From assembly GCF_003268675.1 (NCBI RefSeq), contig NZ_CP029378.1:7502001-7566000 (forward strand): a stretch of 64,000 bases of DNA. The letters run 5' to 3'. Each line of letters opens with the position of its first letter. The first letter of the stretch is position 1. Origin of the DNA: Streptomyces bacillaris (lineage in GTDB: Bacteria; Actinomycetota; Actinomycetes; Streptomycetales; Streptomycetaceae). Made by a program: the position numbers and the translations under genes. Below the pieces are notes generated by a model, which had not been told where the DNA came from, did no database searches, and saw only the letters and a program-made list of their open reading frames with translations. Shown piece after piece: positions 16,611 to 24,217 of this stretch.

Positions 16611-17507
16611 ATGACCAGCGACCTTCCCGACCCCGTGGAACTCGGCGCCGTCGTCGTCGGAGTGGACGCGTCCGAGCAGGCACGGACGGCCGCCCTGTGG
16701 GCCGCCGCCGAGGCCGCCCACCGCGGGCAGCCGCTGAACATCGTCCATGCCGCCGACATCGAGGGCCGGTCCGTCCTCACCCCGGCCGAGACCCTCCGGG
16801 CCCTGCGGGAGACGGGGAACGAGTTGCTGGACGGGACCGCGGAGGCCGTCCGGGCCGCCCACCCCGACCTGACCGTGACGAAGGAACTGAGCAACCGGGA
16901 CGCGGTGTCCTCGCTGCACGCGGCGGCCGGTGACCGGGGCACGATCGTCGTGGGCAGCAGGGGGCTGGGCGGTTTCGCCTCGCTCACCCTCGGCTCCGTC
17001 GGCCTGGGGGTGGCCTCACGGACCGAGGTGCCGGTGATCGTCGTACGGGGCGAGACCGACCGGCCGGCGACCGGGGTGGTCACGGCGGCCGTGCAGGGCA
17101 CCTCCGACCTGGACTGGCTGCTGATCGCGGCGGCTGAGGCGGACGCACGCAAGGCGTCCCTGCGGCTGCTGAGCGTCAGCAACGTGCTGACCCACGTCGG
17201 CAGGTTCACCACCATGCTCGACAGCATCGGGGAGATCACCGAGGAGAAGGTGCACGAGACGGCCGCCGTCGCAGAAGAGGTACGGAAGCGGTACCCCGGC
17301 CTCACCGTCACCCACGACGTGGAGACGGGGACCAGCGTGCCGGGCATCCTCGTCGAGGCCACGGCCCTCACCGACCTGCTGGTGATGGGCGCCCGGCGCC
17401 GGATGCTCGGCTCCGGGACGGCGTTGGGCCGGGTCACCCACGCCCTGTTGCACCACGGCCACTGCCCGGTCCAGATCATCCCGCCGGGCTACAGGGCCAC
17501 GAGCTGA
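16611..17507 (+). CDS. Universal stress protein (tandem Usp) B
   Basis: 298 residues with two Usp domains. Domain 1 ends GSRGLGGFASLTLGSVG, a good G-x2-G-x9-GS ATP motif; domain 2 ends GARRRMLGSGTALGRVTH. The start at 16611 sits behind a strong AGGAGG. Longer upstream ORF extensions cross the divergent promoter. It shares a promoter region and DevR-like box with Usp A. Likely cytosolic and induced under hypoxia or stationary phase; its biochemical role is not defined by sequence. Confidence 0.9.
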   Translation: MTSDLPDPVELGAVVVGVDASEQARTAALWAAAEAAHRGQPLNIVHAADIEGRSVLTPAETLRALRETGNELLDGTAEAVRAAHPDLTVTKELSNRDAVSSLHAAAGDRGTIVVGSRGLGGFASLTLGSVGLGVASRTEVPVIVVRGETDRPATGVVTAAVQGTSDLDWLLIAAAEADARKASLRLLSVSNVLTHVGRFTTMLDSIGEITEEKVHETAAVAEEVRKRYPGLTVTHDVETGTSVPGILVEATALTDLLVMGARRRMLGSGTALGRVTHALLHHGHCPVQIIPPGYRATS

Positions 17508-17539
17508 ACCGTCGAGTCGAACCGTCGGGGGCAGCACCC

Positions 17540-18976
17540 TCACCGCACCAGGACCGCCTCGCCCGGCTTCGGTACGACCGCCGTCCACCCCAGCTCCCGG
17601 TCCAGCCGGTCACGCAGCGCGGCCGACGCGCCCTCCTCCCCGTACACCAGATAGGTGGTGTGCGGGGCGGGTGCGTCCCGCAGCCAGTCGAGGATCTGGT
17701 CCGCGTCGGCGTGCGCCGAGAAGTGCGGTACGTCGACGATCTCGGCGCGTACGGGAACGTACTCGCCGAACATCTTCAGCACCCGCGCCCCGTCCACCAG
17801 GTCCCGGGCGCGGGTGCCCGCGGCGGCGAAACCGACGACGACCACGGAGTTGCGGGGGTCGGGCAGCAGTCGGCGCAGATGGTGCAGCACCCGGCCGCCC
17901 GTCGCCATACCGGCCGAGGAGACGATGACGCAGGGGCCCCGCGCGCTGTTGATGGCGATGGACTCCTGGACCGTACGGGCGGCGAGGAAGGGATCGGGGC
18001 TCAGCGCGTCCGTGCCCCGGTCCAGGATCTCCGGGCGCAGCTCGGCGGAGCGGCCGCGCAGCGCGTCCCGGTAGACGTCCAGGGCGGCCAGGGCCATCGG
18101 GCTGTCGACGTACACGGGGACCGAGCGGGGGAGCGCCCCCGTGTACCGCAGCTCCGCCAGCTCGTGCAGGACCACCTCGGTGCGGTCGATCGCGAAGGCC
18201 GGGATCACCACGGAGCCGCCGCGGGCCAGGGTCCGGCCGACCGCCGAGGCGAAGGCCCGGCGGCCGCCCTCCCGGTCGTGGCGGCGGTTGCCGTACGTGG
18301 ACTCCATGAGCAGGACGTCGGCGCCGGAGAACGGATCCGGGGGCCGCAGCAGCGGATGCCCCGGGCGGCCGAGATCGCCGGAGACGGCCAGGGCGTGCCC
18401 GTCCTCCAGGGTGAGGTGCGCCCAGGCGGAGCCGAGGATGTGGCCGCCGTGGTGGAGCGTGAGCCGGGTGCCCCGCATGATCTCGACCTCGCTGCCGACC
18501 GGCACCGGGTCGAAGAAGGCGAGCGTCCGCTCCACATCGGCGTCGTCGTACAGCGGGTCGGCCGGGCGGTGCTTGGACCAGCCGTGCTCGTTCGCGTGCC
18601 GGGCCGCCTCCGTCTGGAGCCGGGCGCTGTCCCGCAGCACGATCTCCGCGAACCGCGCCGTGGGGGTGCTCATCAGGATCGGCCCCCGGAACCCCTGCCG
18701 GACCAGGCGCGGCAGATACCCGCAGTGGTCCAGGTGGGCATGGGTGACGACGACGGCGTGGACATCGGACGCGGCCCGCGCGAACTTCACCCAGTTGCGC
18801 CTGCGCAGCTTCGCGTGGCCCTGGAAGAGCCCGCACTCCACGAGGATGCGGGCGTGGTCGCTCTCGACCAGGAACTTGCTGCCGGTCACGGTGCCCACCC
18901 CGCCCAGCAGGGTGAGCAGGGCGGGCCGGGCGGGTGCGCGGGCGGCGTGCGGGGCCGGTCCGGAGCCGGACGGCAT
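17540..18976 (-). CDS. Metallo-beta-lactamase-fold RNase-like protein (beta-CASP/RMMBL)
   Basis: 478 residues. The metallo-beta-lactamase signature THAHLDHCG near residue 80 and the later GGHILGSA and SGDLGRP motifs supply zinc ligands. The beta-CASP part (STYGNRRHD...) and the C-terminal RNA-metabolising segment (FSAHADADQILDWL) place it with CPSF/YSH1-like nucleases. It starts 9 bases after the nitroreductase stop, so the two probably form one operon. Family knowledge suggests RNA processing or decay; membership in the dormancy island suggests RNA turnover under stress, which is inference. Confidence 0.85.
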   Translation of the reverse strand: MPSGSGPAPHAARAPARPALLTLLGGVGTVTGSKFLVESDHARILVECGLFQGHAKLRRRNWVKFARAASDVHAVVVTHAHLDHCGYLPRLVRQGFRGPILMSTPTARFAEIVLRDSARLQTEAARHANEHGWSKHRPADPLYDDADVERTLAFFDPVPVGSEVEIMRGTRLTLHHGGHILGSAWAHLTLEDGHALAVSGDLGRPGHPLLRPPDPFSGADVLLMESTYGNRRHDREGGRRAFASAVGRTLARGGSVVIPAFAIDRTEVVLHELAELRYTGALPRSVPVYVDSPMALAALDVYRDALRGRSAELRPEILDRGTDALSPDPFLAARTVQESIAINSARGPCVIVSSAGMATGGRVLHHLRRLLPDPRNSVVVVGFAAAGTRARDLVDGARVLKMFGEYVPVRAEIVDVPHFSAHADADQILDWLRDAPAPHTTYLVYGEEGASAALRDRLDRELGWTAVVPKPGEAVLVR

Positions 18977-18985
18977 GACGACCTC

Positions 18986-19990
18986 CTACTCCACGGTGAG
19001 GACCTCGCCCACCGGCCGACGCGGCGTCCGTGTGCCCCGGGGCCCGTACCCGAACCGGAACAGCATGTGGACGAAGCCGGTCGGCGAGCCGGGTTCACGG
19101 GTCAGGGCACGCAGCTCGGGCCATTCCAGGGGCTGAGACATCAGCGAGGTGGACAGTCCGTCCAGCGTGGCCTGGAGGAGTACGCGCTCCATGGCCTGCC
19201 CCGCCCGCAGCCAGTCGGCCGGGGAGTCGTCCAGGGTGCCCAGGAGCGCGATCTGCGGCCGCTCCTCGAAGTCGGCGGAGATCCGGCCCGGCAGGCCGCG
19301 CTCGGGGTCGAAGTCACGGGCCGGGGCGGTCACACCGTACTGGCGGGGGCCGAAGGCGTACGACGGGACGCCCTCGGTGGCGGGCCCCTCACCGGCCCTG
19401 CCCGTACGGGTCCAGGAGGCGATCTCCTCGCGCAGCGCCGCGTCGGCGGACTCGAACAGCTCGGCGTCACGGACCAGGTCCAGGACGGCGTCCGAGTGCC
19501 AGGACCCCGGCACGATCAGCCGGCACCCCTCCAGCAGGGCGGCACCGCGCAGCCCGTCGAGGATCTCGCCCGGGATCCGCTCGTCGGAGAAGGGGAAGCG
19601 GCTGGTGTGCCGCTTCGGCAGCGCGGGGTGGAGGTCGGCGAGCACCGGACCCGGAGTCTCCGGCTCCACCGGATCGGGCTCCTGGAGCACCACATCGGCC
19701 AGATGCCAGGGGTCGCGGGGGTCGGGGAGCAGCTCGACGGCGGCGTCCCACCCGTGGTGGGCGGCCGACACCCGCAGATTGAACAGCGCCGCCCCGCACC
19801 CCAGATGCAGCCCGCGGCCCTCCGGGTCCCCGGCGGGCAGGGTGCGGGACGGGTCGCCGTACAGGGCGAGCGAACGGGTGCCCGCACGGTGGATGAACCT
19901 CCACGGCTGGGCGTTGTGCATGGACGGAGCGGTGACGGCGTCCTCGACCAGCGCCGTCACGGTCTCCACGAGTTCGTCTGTGGTGGGCAT
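18986..19990 (-). CDS. Acg-type nitroreductase-family protein
   Basis: 334 residues resembling the Acg family, known from the mycobacterial DosR regulon. The N-terminus carries the flavoenzyme feature SMHNAQPWRF, and the fold appears as two nitroreductase-like halves. Acg-like proteins bind FMN but often lack classical nitroreductase activity, so the substrate is unknown. The start ATG follows GAGAGGAAG. It is the first gene of a two-gene operon with the metallo-beta-lactamase protein and is divergent from Usp C; a DevR-like box lies 61 bases upstream. Confidence 0.82.
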   Translation of the reverse strand: MPTTDELVETVTALVEDAVTAPSMHNAQPWRFIHRAGTRSLALYGDPSRTLPAGDPEGRGLHLGCGAALFNLRVSAAHHGWDAAVELLPDPRDPWHLADVVLQEPDPVEPETPGPVLADLHPALPKRHTSRFPFSDERIPGEILDGLRGAALLEGCRLIVPGSWHSDAVLDLVRDAELFESADAALREEIASWTRTGRAGEGPATEGVPSYAFGPRQYGVTAPARDFDPERGLPGRISADFEERPQIALLGTLDDSPADWLRAGQAMERVLLQATLDGLSTSLMSQPLEWPELRALTREPGSPTGFVHMLFRFGYGPRGTRTPRRPVGEVLTVE

Positions 19991-20050
19991 GGCTTCCTCT
20001 CCGCGCTCCCCGCAGCTCCACCCTCCGCCGCGACCGCCCCGGGAGGGGAG

Positions 20051-20064
20051 GGGCCGAACGGCCC
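20051..20064. promoter_or_regulatory. DevR/OsdR-box-like site 3
   Basis: GGGCCGAACGGCCC (reverse complement GGGCCGTTCGGCCC) is a near-perfect palindrome between the Acg-type gene and the divergent Usp C gene and matches the core of sites 1 and 2. A further GC-rich palindromic stretch, GGGGCCCCTTTCCGGCCCC, follows at 20081-20099. Confidence 0.6.
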
Positions 20065-20242
20065 TGTCCCCGGACCGACCGGGGCCCCTTTCCGGCCCCC
20101 AGCGGCCCTTCCCGCGCCCCTCGCCGCCGTATCAGCCTGGAATCCCCCGGTTGTCCCCGCGTACCTACCGGTCCGGGAGCCTCCCGTACCGCCCGGGAGA
20201 CCCCGGAGAAGAGGCAGCCCCGTGCGGCAGGAGGAACCCCTC

Positions 20243-21112
20243 ATGAGCACCTCGGCGACACGCCAGGACATCGTGGTCGGCGTCGACCCCCGCGAGGACT
20301 GGCGCCCGGCCGTCGCGTGGGCGGCGGACGAGGCCCACCGCCGCGGCCTTCTGCTGCGGCTCGTCGTCGCCGTCCCCCCGCTCCACGAGCCCCGCCGCCC
20401 CGGCGACCTCCCCCGCCACCGGGAGTTCGAGGAGGCCGCCACCCGTGCGCTGGAGGCCGCCGACGCCTGGGTGCGGGAGCGGCAGCCGGAGATCCGGACC
20501 ACCGCCACGCTCCTCGACGGGGTCCCCGCGCCCACCCTGGCGGGCCTGACCCGCGAAGCCCGCATGGTGGTGCTCGGCTCCCGGCGGCTGAACCGGGTGG
20601 CGGAGTTCCTCAGCGCCGGTTCCCTCGCCGTCCCCGTCAGCGCGCAGGCGCACTGCCCCGTGGTCGTCGTGGTCCGCACCGCGCGGAGCACCGGGCAGCC
20701 GCCGTACCTGGTGGTGGGCGTGGACGGGAGCGAGCCCTCGCAGGCGGCCCTGGCACTGGCCCTGGAGGAGGCCGAGCTGAGGGGCTGCGCCGTGCGGGCC
20801 GTGGCGGTGTGGCAGCCCCCGGTGTTCTCGCTCCGGGGCCGGGACGCCCCGCTCGACACCGAGCGCCGGCTGCTGGCCGAGACGGTGGCCGGGTGGGCCG
20901 AGAAGTACCCCGGTGTGCGGCTGAGCCACGAGGTGGTGACCGGCTCCCCGGTCGAGGCGCTGGCGGAGGCCGCCGAGCACGCGGAGGCCCTCGTGGTGGG
21001 CCGCCGGGGCGACGGCGGCTACCTGGGCATGCGCGTCGGCTCGGTCGTCCACGGGCTGCTGCACCGGGCCCCCTGCCCGGTGATCACGGTCCCGGTCGAG
21101 GAGCGGCCGTGA
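20243..21112 (+). CDS. Universal stress protein (tandem Usp) C
   Basis: 289 residues with two Usp domains. Domain 2 has a good ATP motif (GRRGDGGYLGMRVGSVVHG); domain 1 is degenerate (GSRRLNRVAEFLSAGSLA). The start ATG follows GCAGGAGGAA. It is the third tandem Usp of the island, divergent from the Acg-type/metallo-beta-lactamase operon. Its stop is followed directly by the 21-base repeat array and then the sensor kinase gene. Confidence 0.9.
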   Translation: MSTSATRQDIVVGVDPREDWRPAVAWAADEAHRRGLLLRLVVAVPPLHEPRRPGDLPRHREFEEAATRALEAADAWVRERQPEIRTTATLLDGVPAPTLAGLTREARMVVLGSRRLNRVAEFLSAGSLAVPVSAQAHCPVVVVVRTARSTGQPPYLVVGVDGSEPSQAALALALEEAELRGCAVRAVAVWQPPVFSLRGRDAPLDTERRLLAETVAGWAEKYPGVRLSHEVVTGSPVEALAEAAEHAEALVVGRRGDGGYLGMRVGSVVHGLLHRAPCPVITVPVEERP

Positions 21113-21129
21113 CCACGCACGGCCTCGTG

Positions 21130-21255
21130 CTGATCCCGTACGACCTCGCGCCGACCCCGTACGGACCCGTACCGAACCCGTGCGGCCCTGAGCTGATCCC
21201 GTGCGGACCCGTACCGATTTCGTACGGCCCCGAGCTGATCCCGTACGGCCGGGCG
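21130..21255 (+). repeat. Six tandem imperfect 21-base repeats
   Basis: Six contiguous units of 21 bases lie between the Usp C stop and the sensor kinase start. Most follow CYGAYCCCGTRCGG (Y=C/T, R=A/G) plus seven looser bases. They could be translated as a heptapeptide repeat (such as LIPYDLA and PTPYGPV), but no convincing start signal supports a gene. Function unknown; a stem-forming leader or a copy-variable spacer are both possible. Confidence 0.75.
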
Positions 21256-21341
21256 CTCGACATGAGGCCGCGCGGTGCGGCGGCTACGTTGGAGGAGCGG
21301 ACGCCGGCAGTCCGCCTCCCTCGAAGCCGCCGGAGGTACCC

Positions 21342-23075
21342 ATGGGCGGGGATGCCCGTGAGACCGGGCGGGCCAGGCTCCCGCGCCTGCGGCTCGACGA
21401 GCTGCTGGACGAACTGCAGGGCCGCATCGACGAGGCCCGGGGCACCCGCGACCGGCTCAACGGCCTGCTGGAGGCCGTCATGTCGGTCGGCCGGGAACTG
21501 GCGCTGCCCCAGGTGCTGCGGGGGATCGTCGAGGCGGCGGTCGTCCTCGTCGACGCCGAGTACGGGGCGCTGGGCGTGATCGGGGACGACCAGAAGCTCT
21601 CCGAGTTCCTCCCGATCGGCATCGACGACGACGTACGGGAACGGATCGGCGACCTCCCCTCCGGCCACGGCCTCCTCGGTGAGCTGATCCGCCACCCGGA
21701 GCCGCTGCGGCTCGGTGAACTCTCCGAGCACCCGACCTCGTACGGCTTCCCGCCCCACCATCCGCCCATGCACACCTTCCTCGGCGTGCCCGTCCGGGTC
21801 CGCGAGGAGGTGTTCGGCAACCTCTACCTCACCGAGAAGCGCGGTGGCGCCGACTTCGACGCGGAGGACGAGGCGGTCGTCTCGACCCTGGCCGTCGCGG
21901 CGGGCATCGCCATCGAGAACGCCCGCCTCTACGAGGCCGGACGGTTGCGGGAGCGCTGGCTCGCCGCCGGCTCCGACTTCACCAGGGCGCTGCTCTCCGG
22001 CTCGGCGGAGACGGAGGTCCTGGAGGGGATGCTCGCCCGGGCCGTGGACATCGCCGGTGCCGACGTCGGCGTCTTCCACCTGGTGGGGGTCGACGGCGAG
22101 CTGAGCGGCTCCCTCGCCCACGGGGAGCGGGCCGGGGCCCATCGCGGGCTGGCGCTGCCGACGACCCGGGGCACCCTCGCCGGGGCCACGCTCGCCGCGG
22201 ACAGCCTCGTCACGGTCGCGGACGTCGGAAACGACCCCCGGATCACCGTGCGGCCGGAGCGCTGGGAGGGGTTCGGGCCCGCGGTGGCCGTCATCGTGGG
22301 CACCAAGGAGAAGCTCAGCGGGGTCCTGATCCTCGCCCGCCTCCAGGGCGGTCCACCGTTCGCCGGGCCGGAGATCGCCTCGCTGCCGGGCTTCGCCGGA
22401 CAGGCCGCGCTCGCGCTCGAACTGGCCGAGCGCCGACGGGCCGCCGAACGGGTCAGCCTCCTGGAGGACCGCGACCGGATCGCCCGCGACCTGCACGACC
22501 TCGCCATCCAGCGGCTCTTCGCCACCGGGATGACCCTCCAGAGCGCCCGCCCGTTCGTGGAGCGCCCGGAGGCCGCCGAGCGGCTGGGCCGCGCGATCGA
22601 CGACCTCGACACCACCATCAAGATCATCCGCTCCACGATCTTCGGCCTCCGGGACCACGAACCGACCGGCGACGCCCCCGGCCTGCGGACCAGGGTCGTC
22701 CAGGCGGTGGACGCCGCCGCGCCCTCGCTCGGCTTTCCCCCGGCCCTGCGGATGGAGGGGCTGATCGACACGGACGTGCCCCAGGAGGTGGCCGACCAGG
22801 TGGTCGCGGTGATCGTGGAGGCCCTGAGTAACGTCGCCCGCCACGCGGGGGCCGGCAGGGCCGAGGTGGCGGTCGTCGCCGGGAGCGGCACGCTGACGGT
22901 GACCGCCACCGACGACGGCACCGGCCTCCCGGAGAGCGTCCACGGCAGCGGCCTGCGCAACCTCGCGGAGCGGGCCGAACGGCTGAGCGGCACCTTCTCC
23001 GCCACCGCACGGCCCGCCCCGCACCACGGCACGGTCCTGGAGTGGCGGGTCCCGCTGCCGACGGGGCGCGCATAG
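21342..23075 (+). CDS. DevS/OsdK-like GAF-domain sensor histidine kinase
   Basis: 577 residues. Two GAF domains (~45-190 and ~215-365) are followed by a HisKA_3 dimerisation domain with phosphoacceptor His385 (ARDLHD) and an HATPase_c domain (ALSNVARHAGA; TDDGTGLP; GSGLRNLAERAE). GAF-A contains FPPHHPPMHTFLGVPVRVR, matching the segment that carries the heme-ligand His in mycobacterial DosS; here the likely ligand is His140. The start is chosen at 21342, after GGAGGT. S. coelicolor OsdK is the known counterpart. Predicted input is O2, CO, NO or redox state; output is phosphorylation of the regulator at 23309-23995, which is encoded convergently rather than in an operon. Confidence 0.88.
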   Translation: MGGDARETGRARLPRLRLDELLDELQGRIDEARGTRDRLNGLLEAVMSVGRELALPQVLRGIVEAAVVLVDAEYGALGVIGDDQKLSEFLPIGIDDDVRERIGDLPSGHGLLGELIRHPEPLRLGELSEHPTSYGFPPHHPPMHTFLGVPVRVREEVFGNLYLTEKRGGADFDAEDEAVVSTLAVAAGIAIENARLYEAGRLRERWLAAGSDFTRALLSGSAETEVLEGMLARAVDIAGADVGVFHLVGVDGELSGSLAHGERAGAHRGLALPTTRGTLAGATLAADSLVTVADVGNDPRITVRPERWEGFGPAVAVIVGTKEKLSGVLILARLQGGPPFAGPEIASLPGFAGQAALALELAERRRAAERVSLLEDRDRIARDLHDLAIQRLFATGMTLQSARPFVERPEAAERLGRAIDDLDTTIKIIRSTIFGLRDHEPTGDAPGLRTRVVQAVDAAAPSLGFPPALRMEGLIDTDVPQEVADQVVAVIVEALSNVARHAGAGRAEVAVVAGSGTLTVTATDDGTGLPESVHGSGLRNLAERAERLSGTFSATARPAPHHGTVLEWRVPLPTGRA

Positions 23076-23084
23076 GGCGCGCGA

Positions 23085-23285
23085 ACCGTACGCGTACGTG
23101 GGGGTCGGCGGTGCGTGTACGCGGGCGGGGCCAGCGTGTACGTGGGGGCAGGCGGTGCGCGTACGGAGACGGGCGGGCAGGCACGTACGTGGGCGGGCGC
23201 GACCGGACACGTACTACGTGGGACGGGCGGGCCGGACACGTACGCGGCGTGCGCGAGCCGTACGCGTTCAGCCGCGCCGCCCGAG
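23085..23285. repeat. GTACG-centred degenerate repeats between convergent genes
   Basis: About eight copies of a motif built on CGTACG or CGTACGTGGG, spaced roughly 20-30 bases apart and separated by GGCGGG-type runs, fill the gap between the convergent kinase and regulator genes. Several copies are palindromic (ACGCGTACGT-like). No coding signal was found. They may form stacked hairpins acting as a bidirectional transcription barrier. Confidence 0.6.
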
Positions 23286-23308
23286 CCCGCACGCCCGGTC
23301 CCGCGGCC

Positions 23309-23995
23309 TCACTGCTGCCCGTGCTCCCGCGCCTCCGTCGCGATGACGGCCGCCTGCACCCGGCGCTCCACCCCCAGCTTCCCCAGCAGCCGGGAGATGT
23401 GGTTCTTCACGGTCTTCTCGGAGAGGAACAGCCGCCCCGCGATCTGCCGGTTGGTCAGCCCCTCCCCGATGAGGCCGAGCACCGACCGCTCCCGCTCGGA
23501 GAGGACCGACAGCCTCTCGTCCTCCACGGGGCCGGCGGCCTCGGGCGCGCGCAGGGTCCGCATGAGCCGGGCCGTGGTCGCCGGGTCGAGCATCGACTGC
23601 CCCGTCGCCACGGTCCGTACCGCCGACACCAGGTCCGAGCCGTTGATCTGCTTGAGCACATACCCGGCCGCCCCGGCCATGATCGCGTCGAGCAGGGCGT
23701 CCTCGTCGTCGAACGACGTCAGCATCAGACAGGCCAGCCCCGGCATCCGCGAACGCAGCTCCCGGCAGACGGTGATGCCGTCCCCGTCCGGCAACCGGAC
23801 GTCCAGCACCGCCACATCGGGCCGCAGCGCCGGGCCCCGGGCCAGCGCCTGGGCAGCCGTGGCCGCCTCCCCGACGACCTCCACACCGGGCTCGGACCCC
23901 AGCAGATCGCGCAGCCCCCGGCGGACGACCTCGTGGTCGTCCAGCAGGAAGACGCGGATCGGGTCCCCGCCCTCGGCGGTCGGTGTGCCGGACAT
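23309..23995 (-). CDS. DevR/OsdR-like NarL-family response regulator
   Basis: 228 residues. The receiver domain (~13-130) has acidic residues Asp19-Asp20, phosphoacceptor Asp65 (VLDVRLPDG), Thr/Ser in LTSFDD and Lys in VLKQING. The C-terminal LuxR-type HTH (~160-222) reads LSERERSVLGLIGEGLTNRQIA. The sequence resembles DosR/DevR and S. coelicolor OsdR. It converges with its presumed kinase. Candidate targets are the three GGGnCnTTCGGCCC boxes at 14715, 16513 and 20051. The ribosome site before the ATG is weak (GGGGCC), so the exact start is less certain. Confidence 0.85.
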   Translation of the reverse strand: MSGTPTAEGGDPIRVFLLDDHEVVRRGLRDLLGSEPGVEVVGEAATAAQALARGPALRPDVAVLDVRLPDGDGITVCRELRSRMPGLACLMLTSFDDEDALLDAIMAGAAGYVLKQINGSDLVSAVRTVATGQSMLDPATTARLMRTLRAPEAAGPVEDERLSVLSERERSVLGLIGEGLTNRQIAGRLFLSEKTVKNHISRLLGKLGVERRVQAAVIATEAREHGQQ

Positions 23996-24217
23996 GTGCG
24001 GCCCCAGGTGTTCGGTCGACGCGTGGCCCCCGTCTCCTCACCCGCATTGTCCCAGCTACGGCGGCGACGTACCTGCCGAACCGCCCCCGCAGCCCGTTTC
24101 CACCTGGTCAATGCAGGTGGGAGAAGCCGTTGGCGTAGGCTTGCCAGCCTGACTGGACAGACCCGCCCACCCGTGCGTGCGCCGTCGCGGGTGGGGTGAC
24201 AACGGAGGTTCGCGTAC

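Noticed and set aside
21130..21255. CRISPR array
   Set aside because: The 21-base units are contiguous with no unique spacers and no cas genes nearby.
21109..21579. Plus-strand frame encoding heptapeptide repeats, starting at a GTG that overlaps the Usp C stop
   Set aside because: No ribosome site, overlaps the sensor kinase start in another frame, and loses coding character after the repeats; kept only as a DNA repeat.
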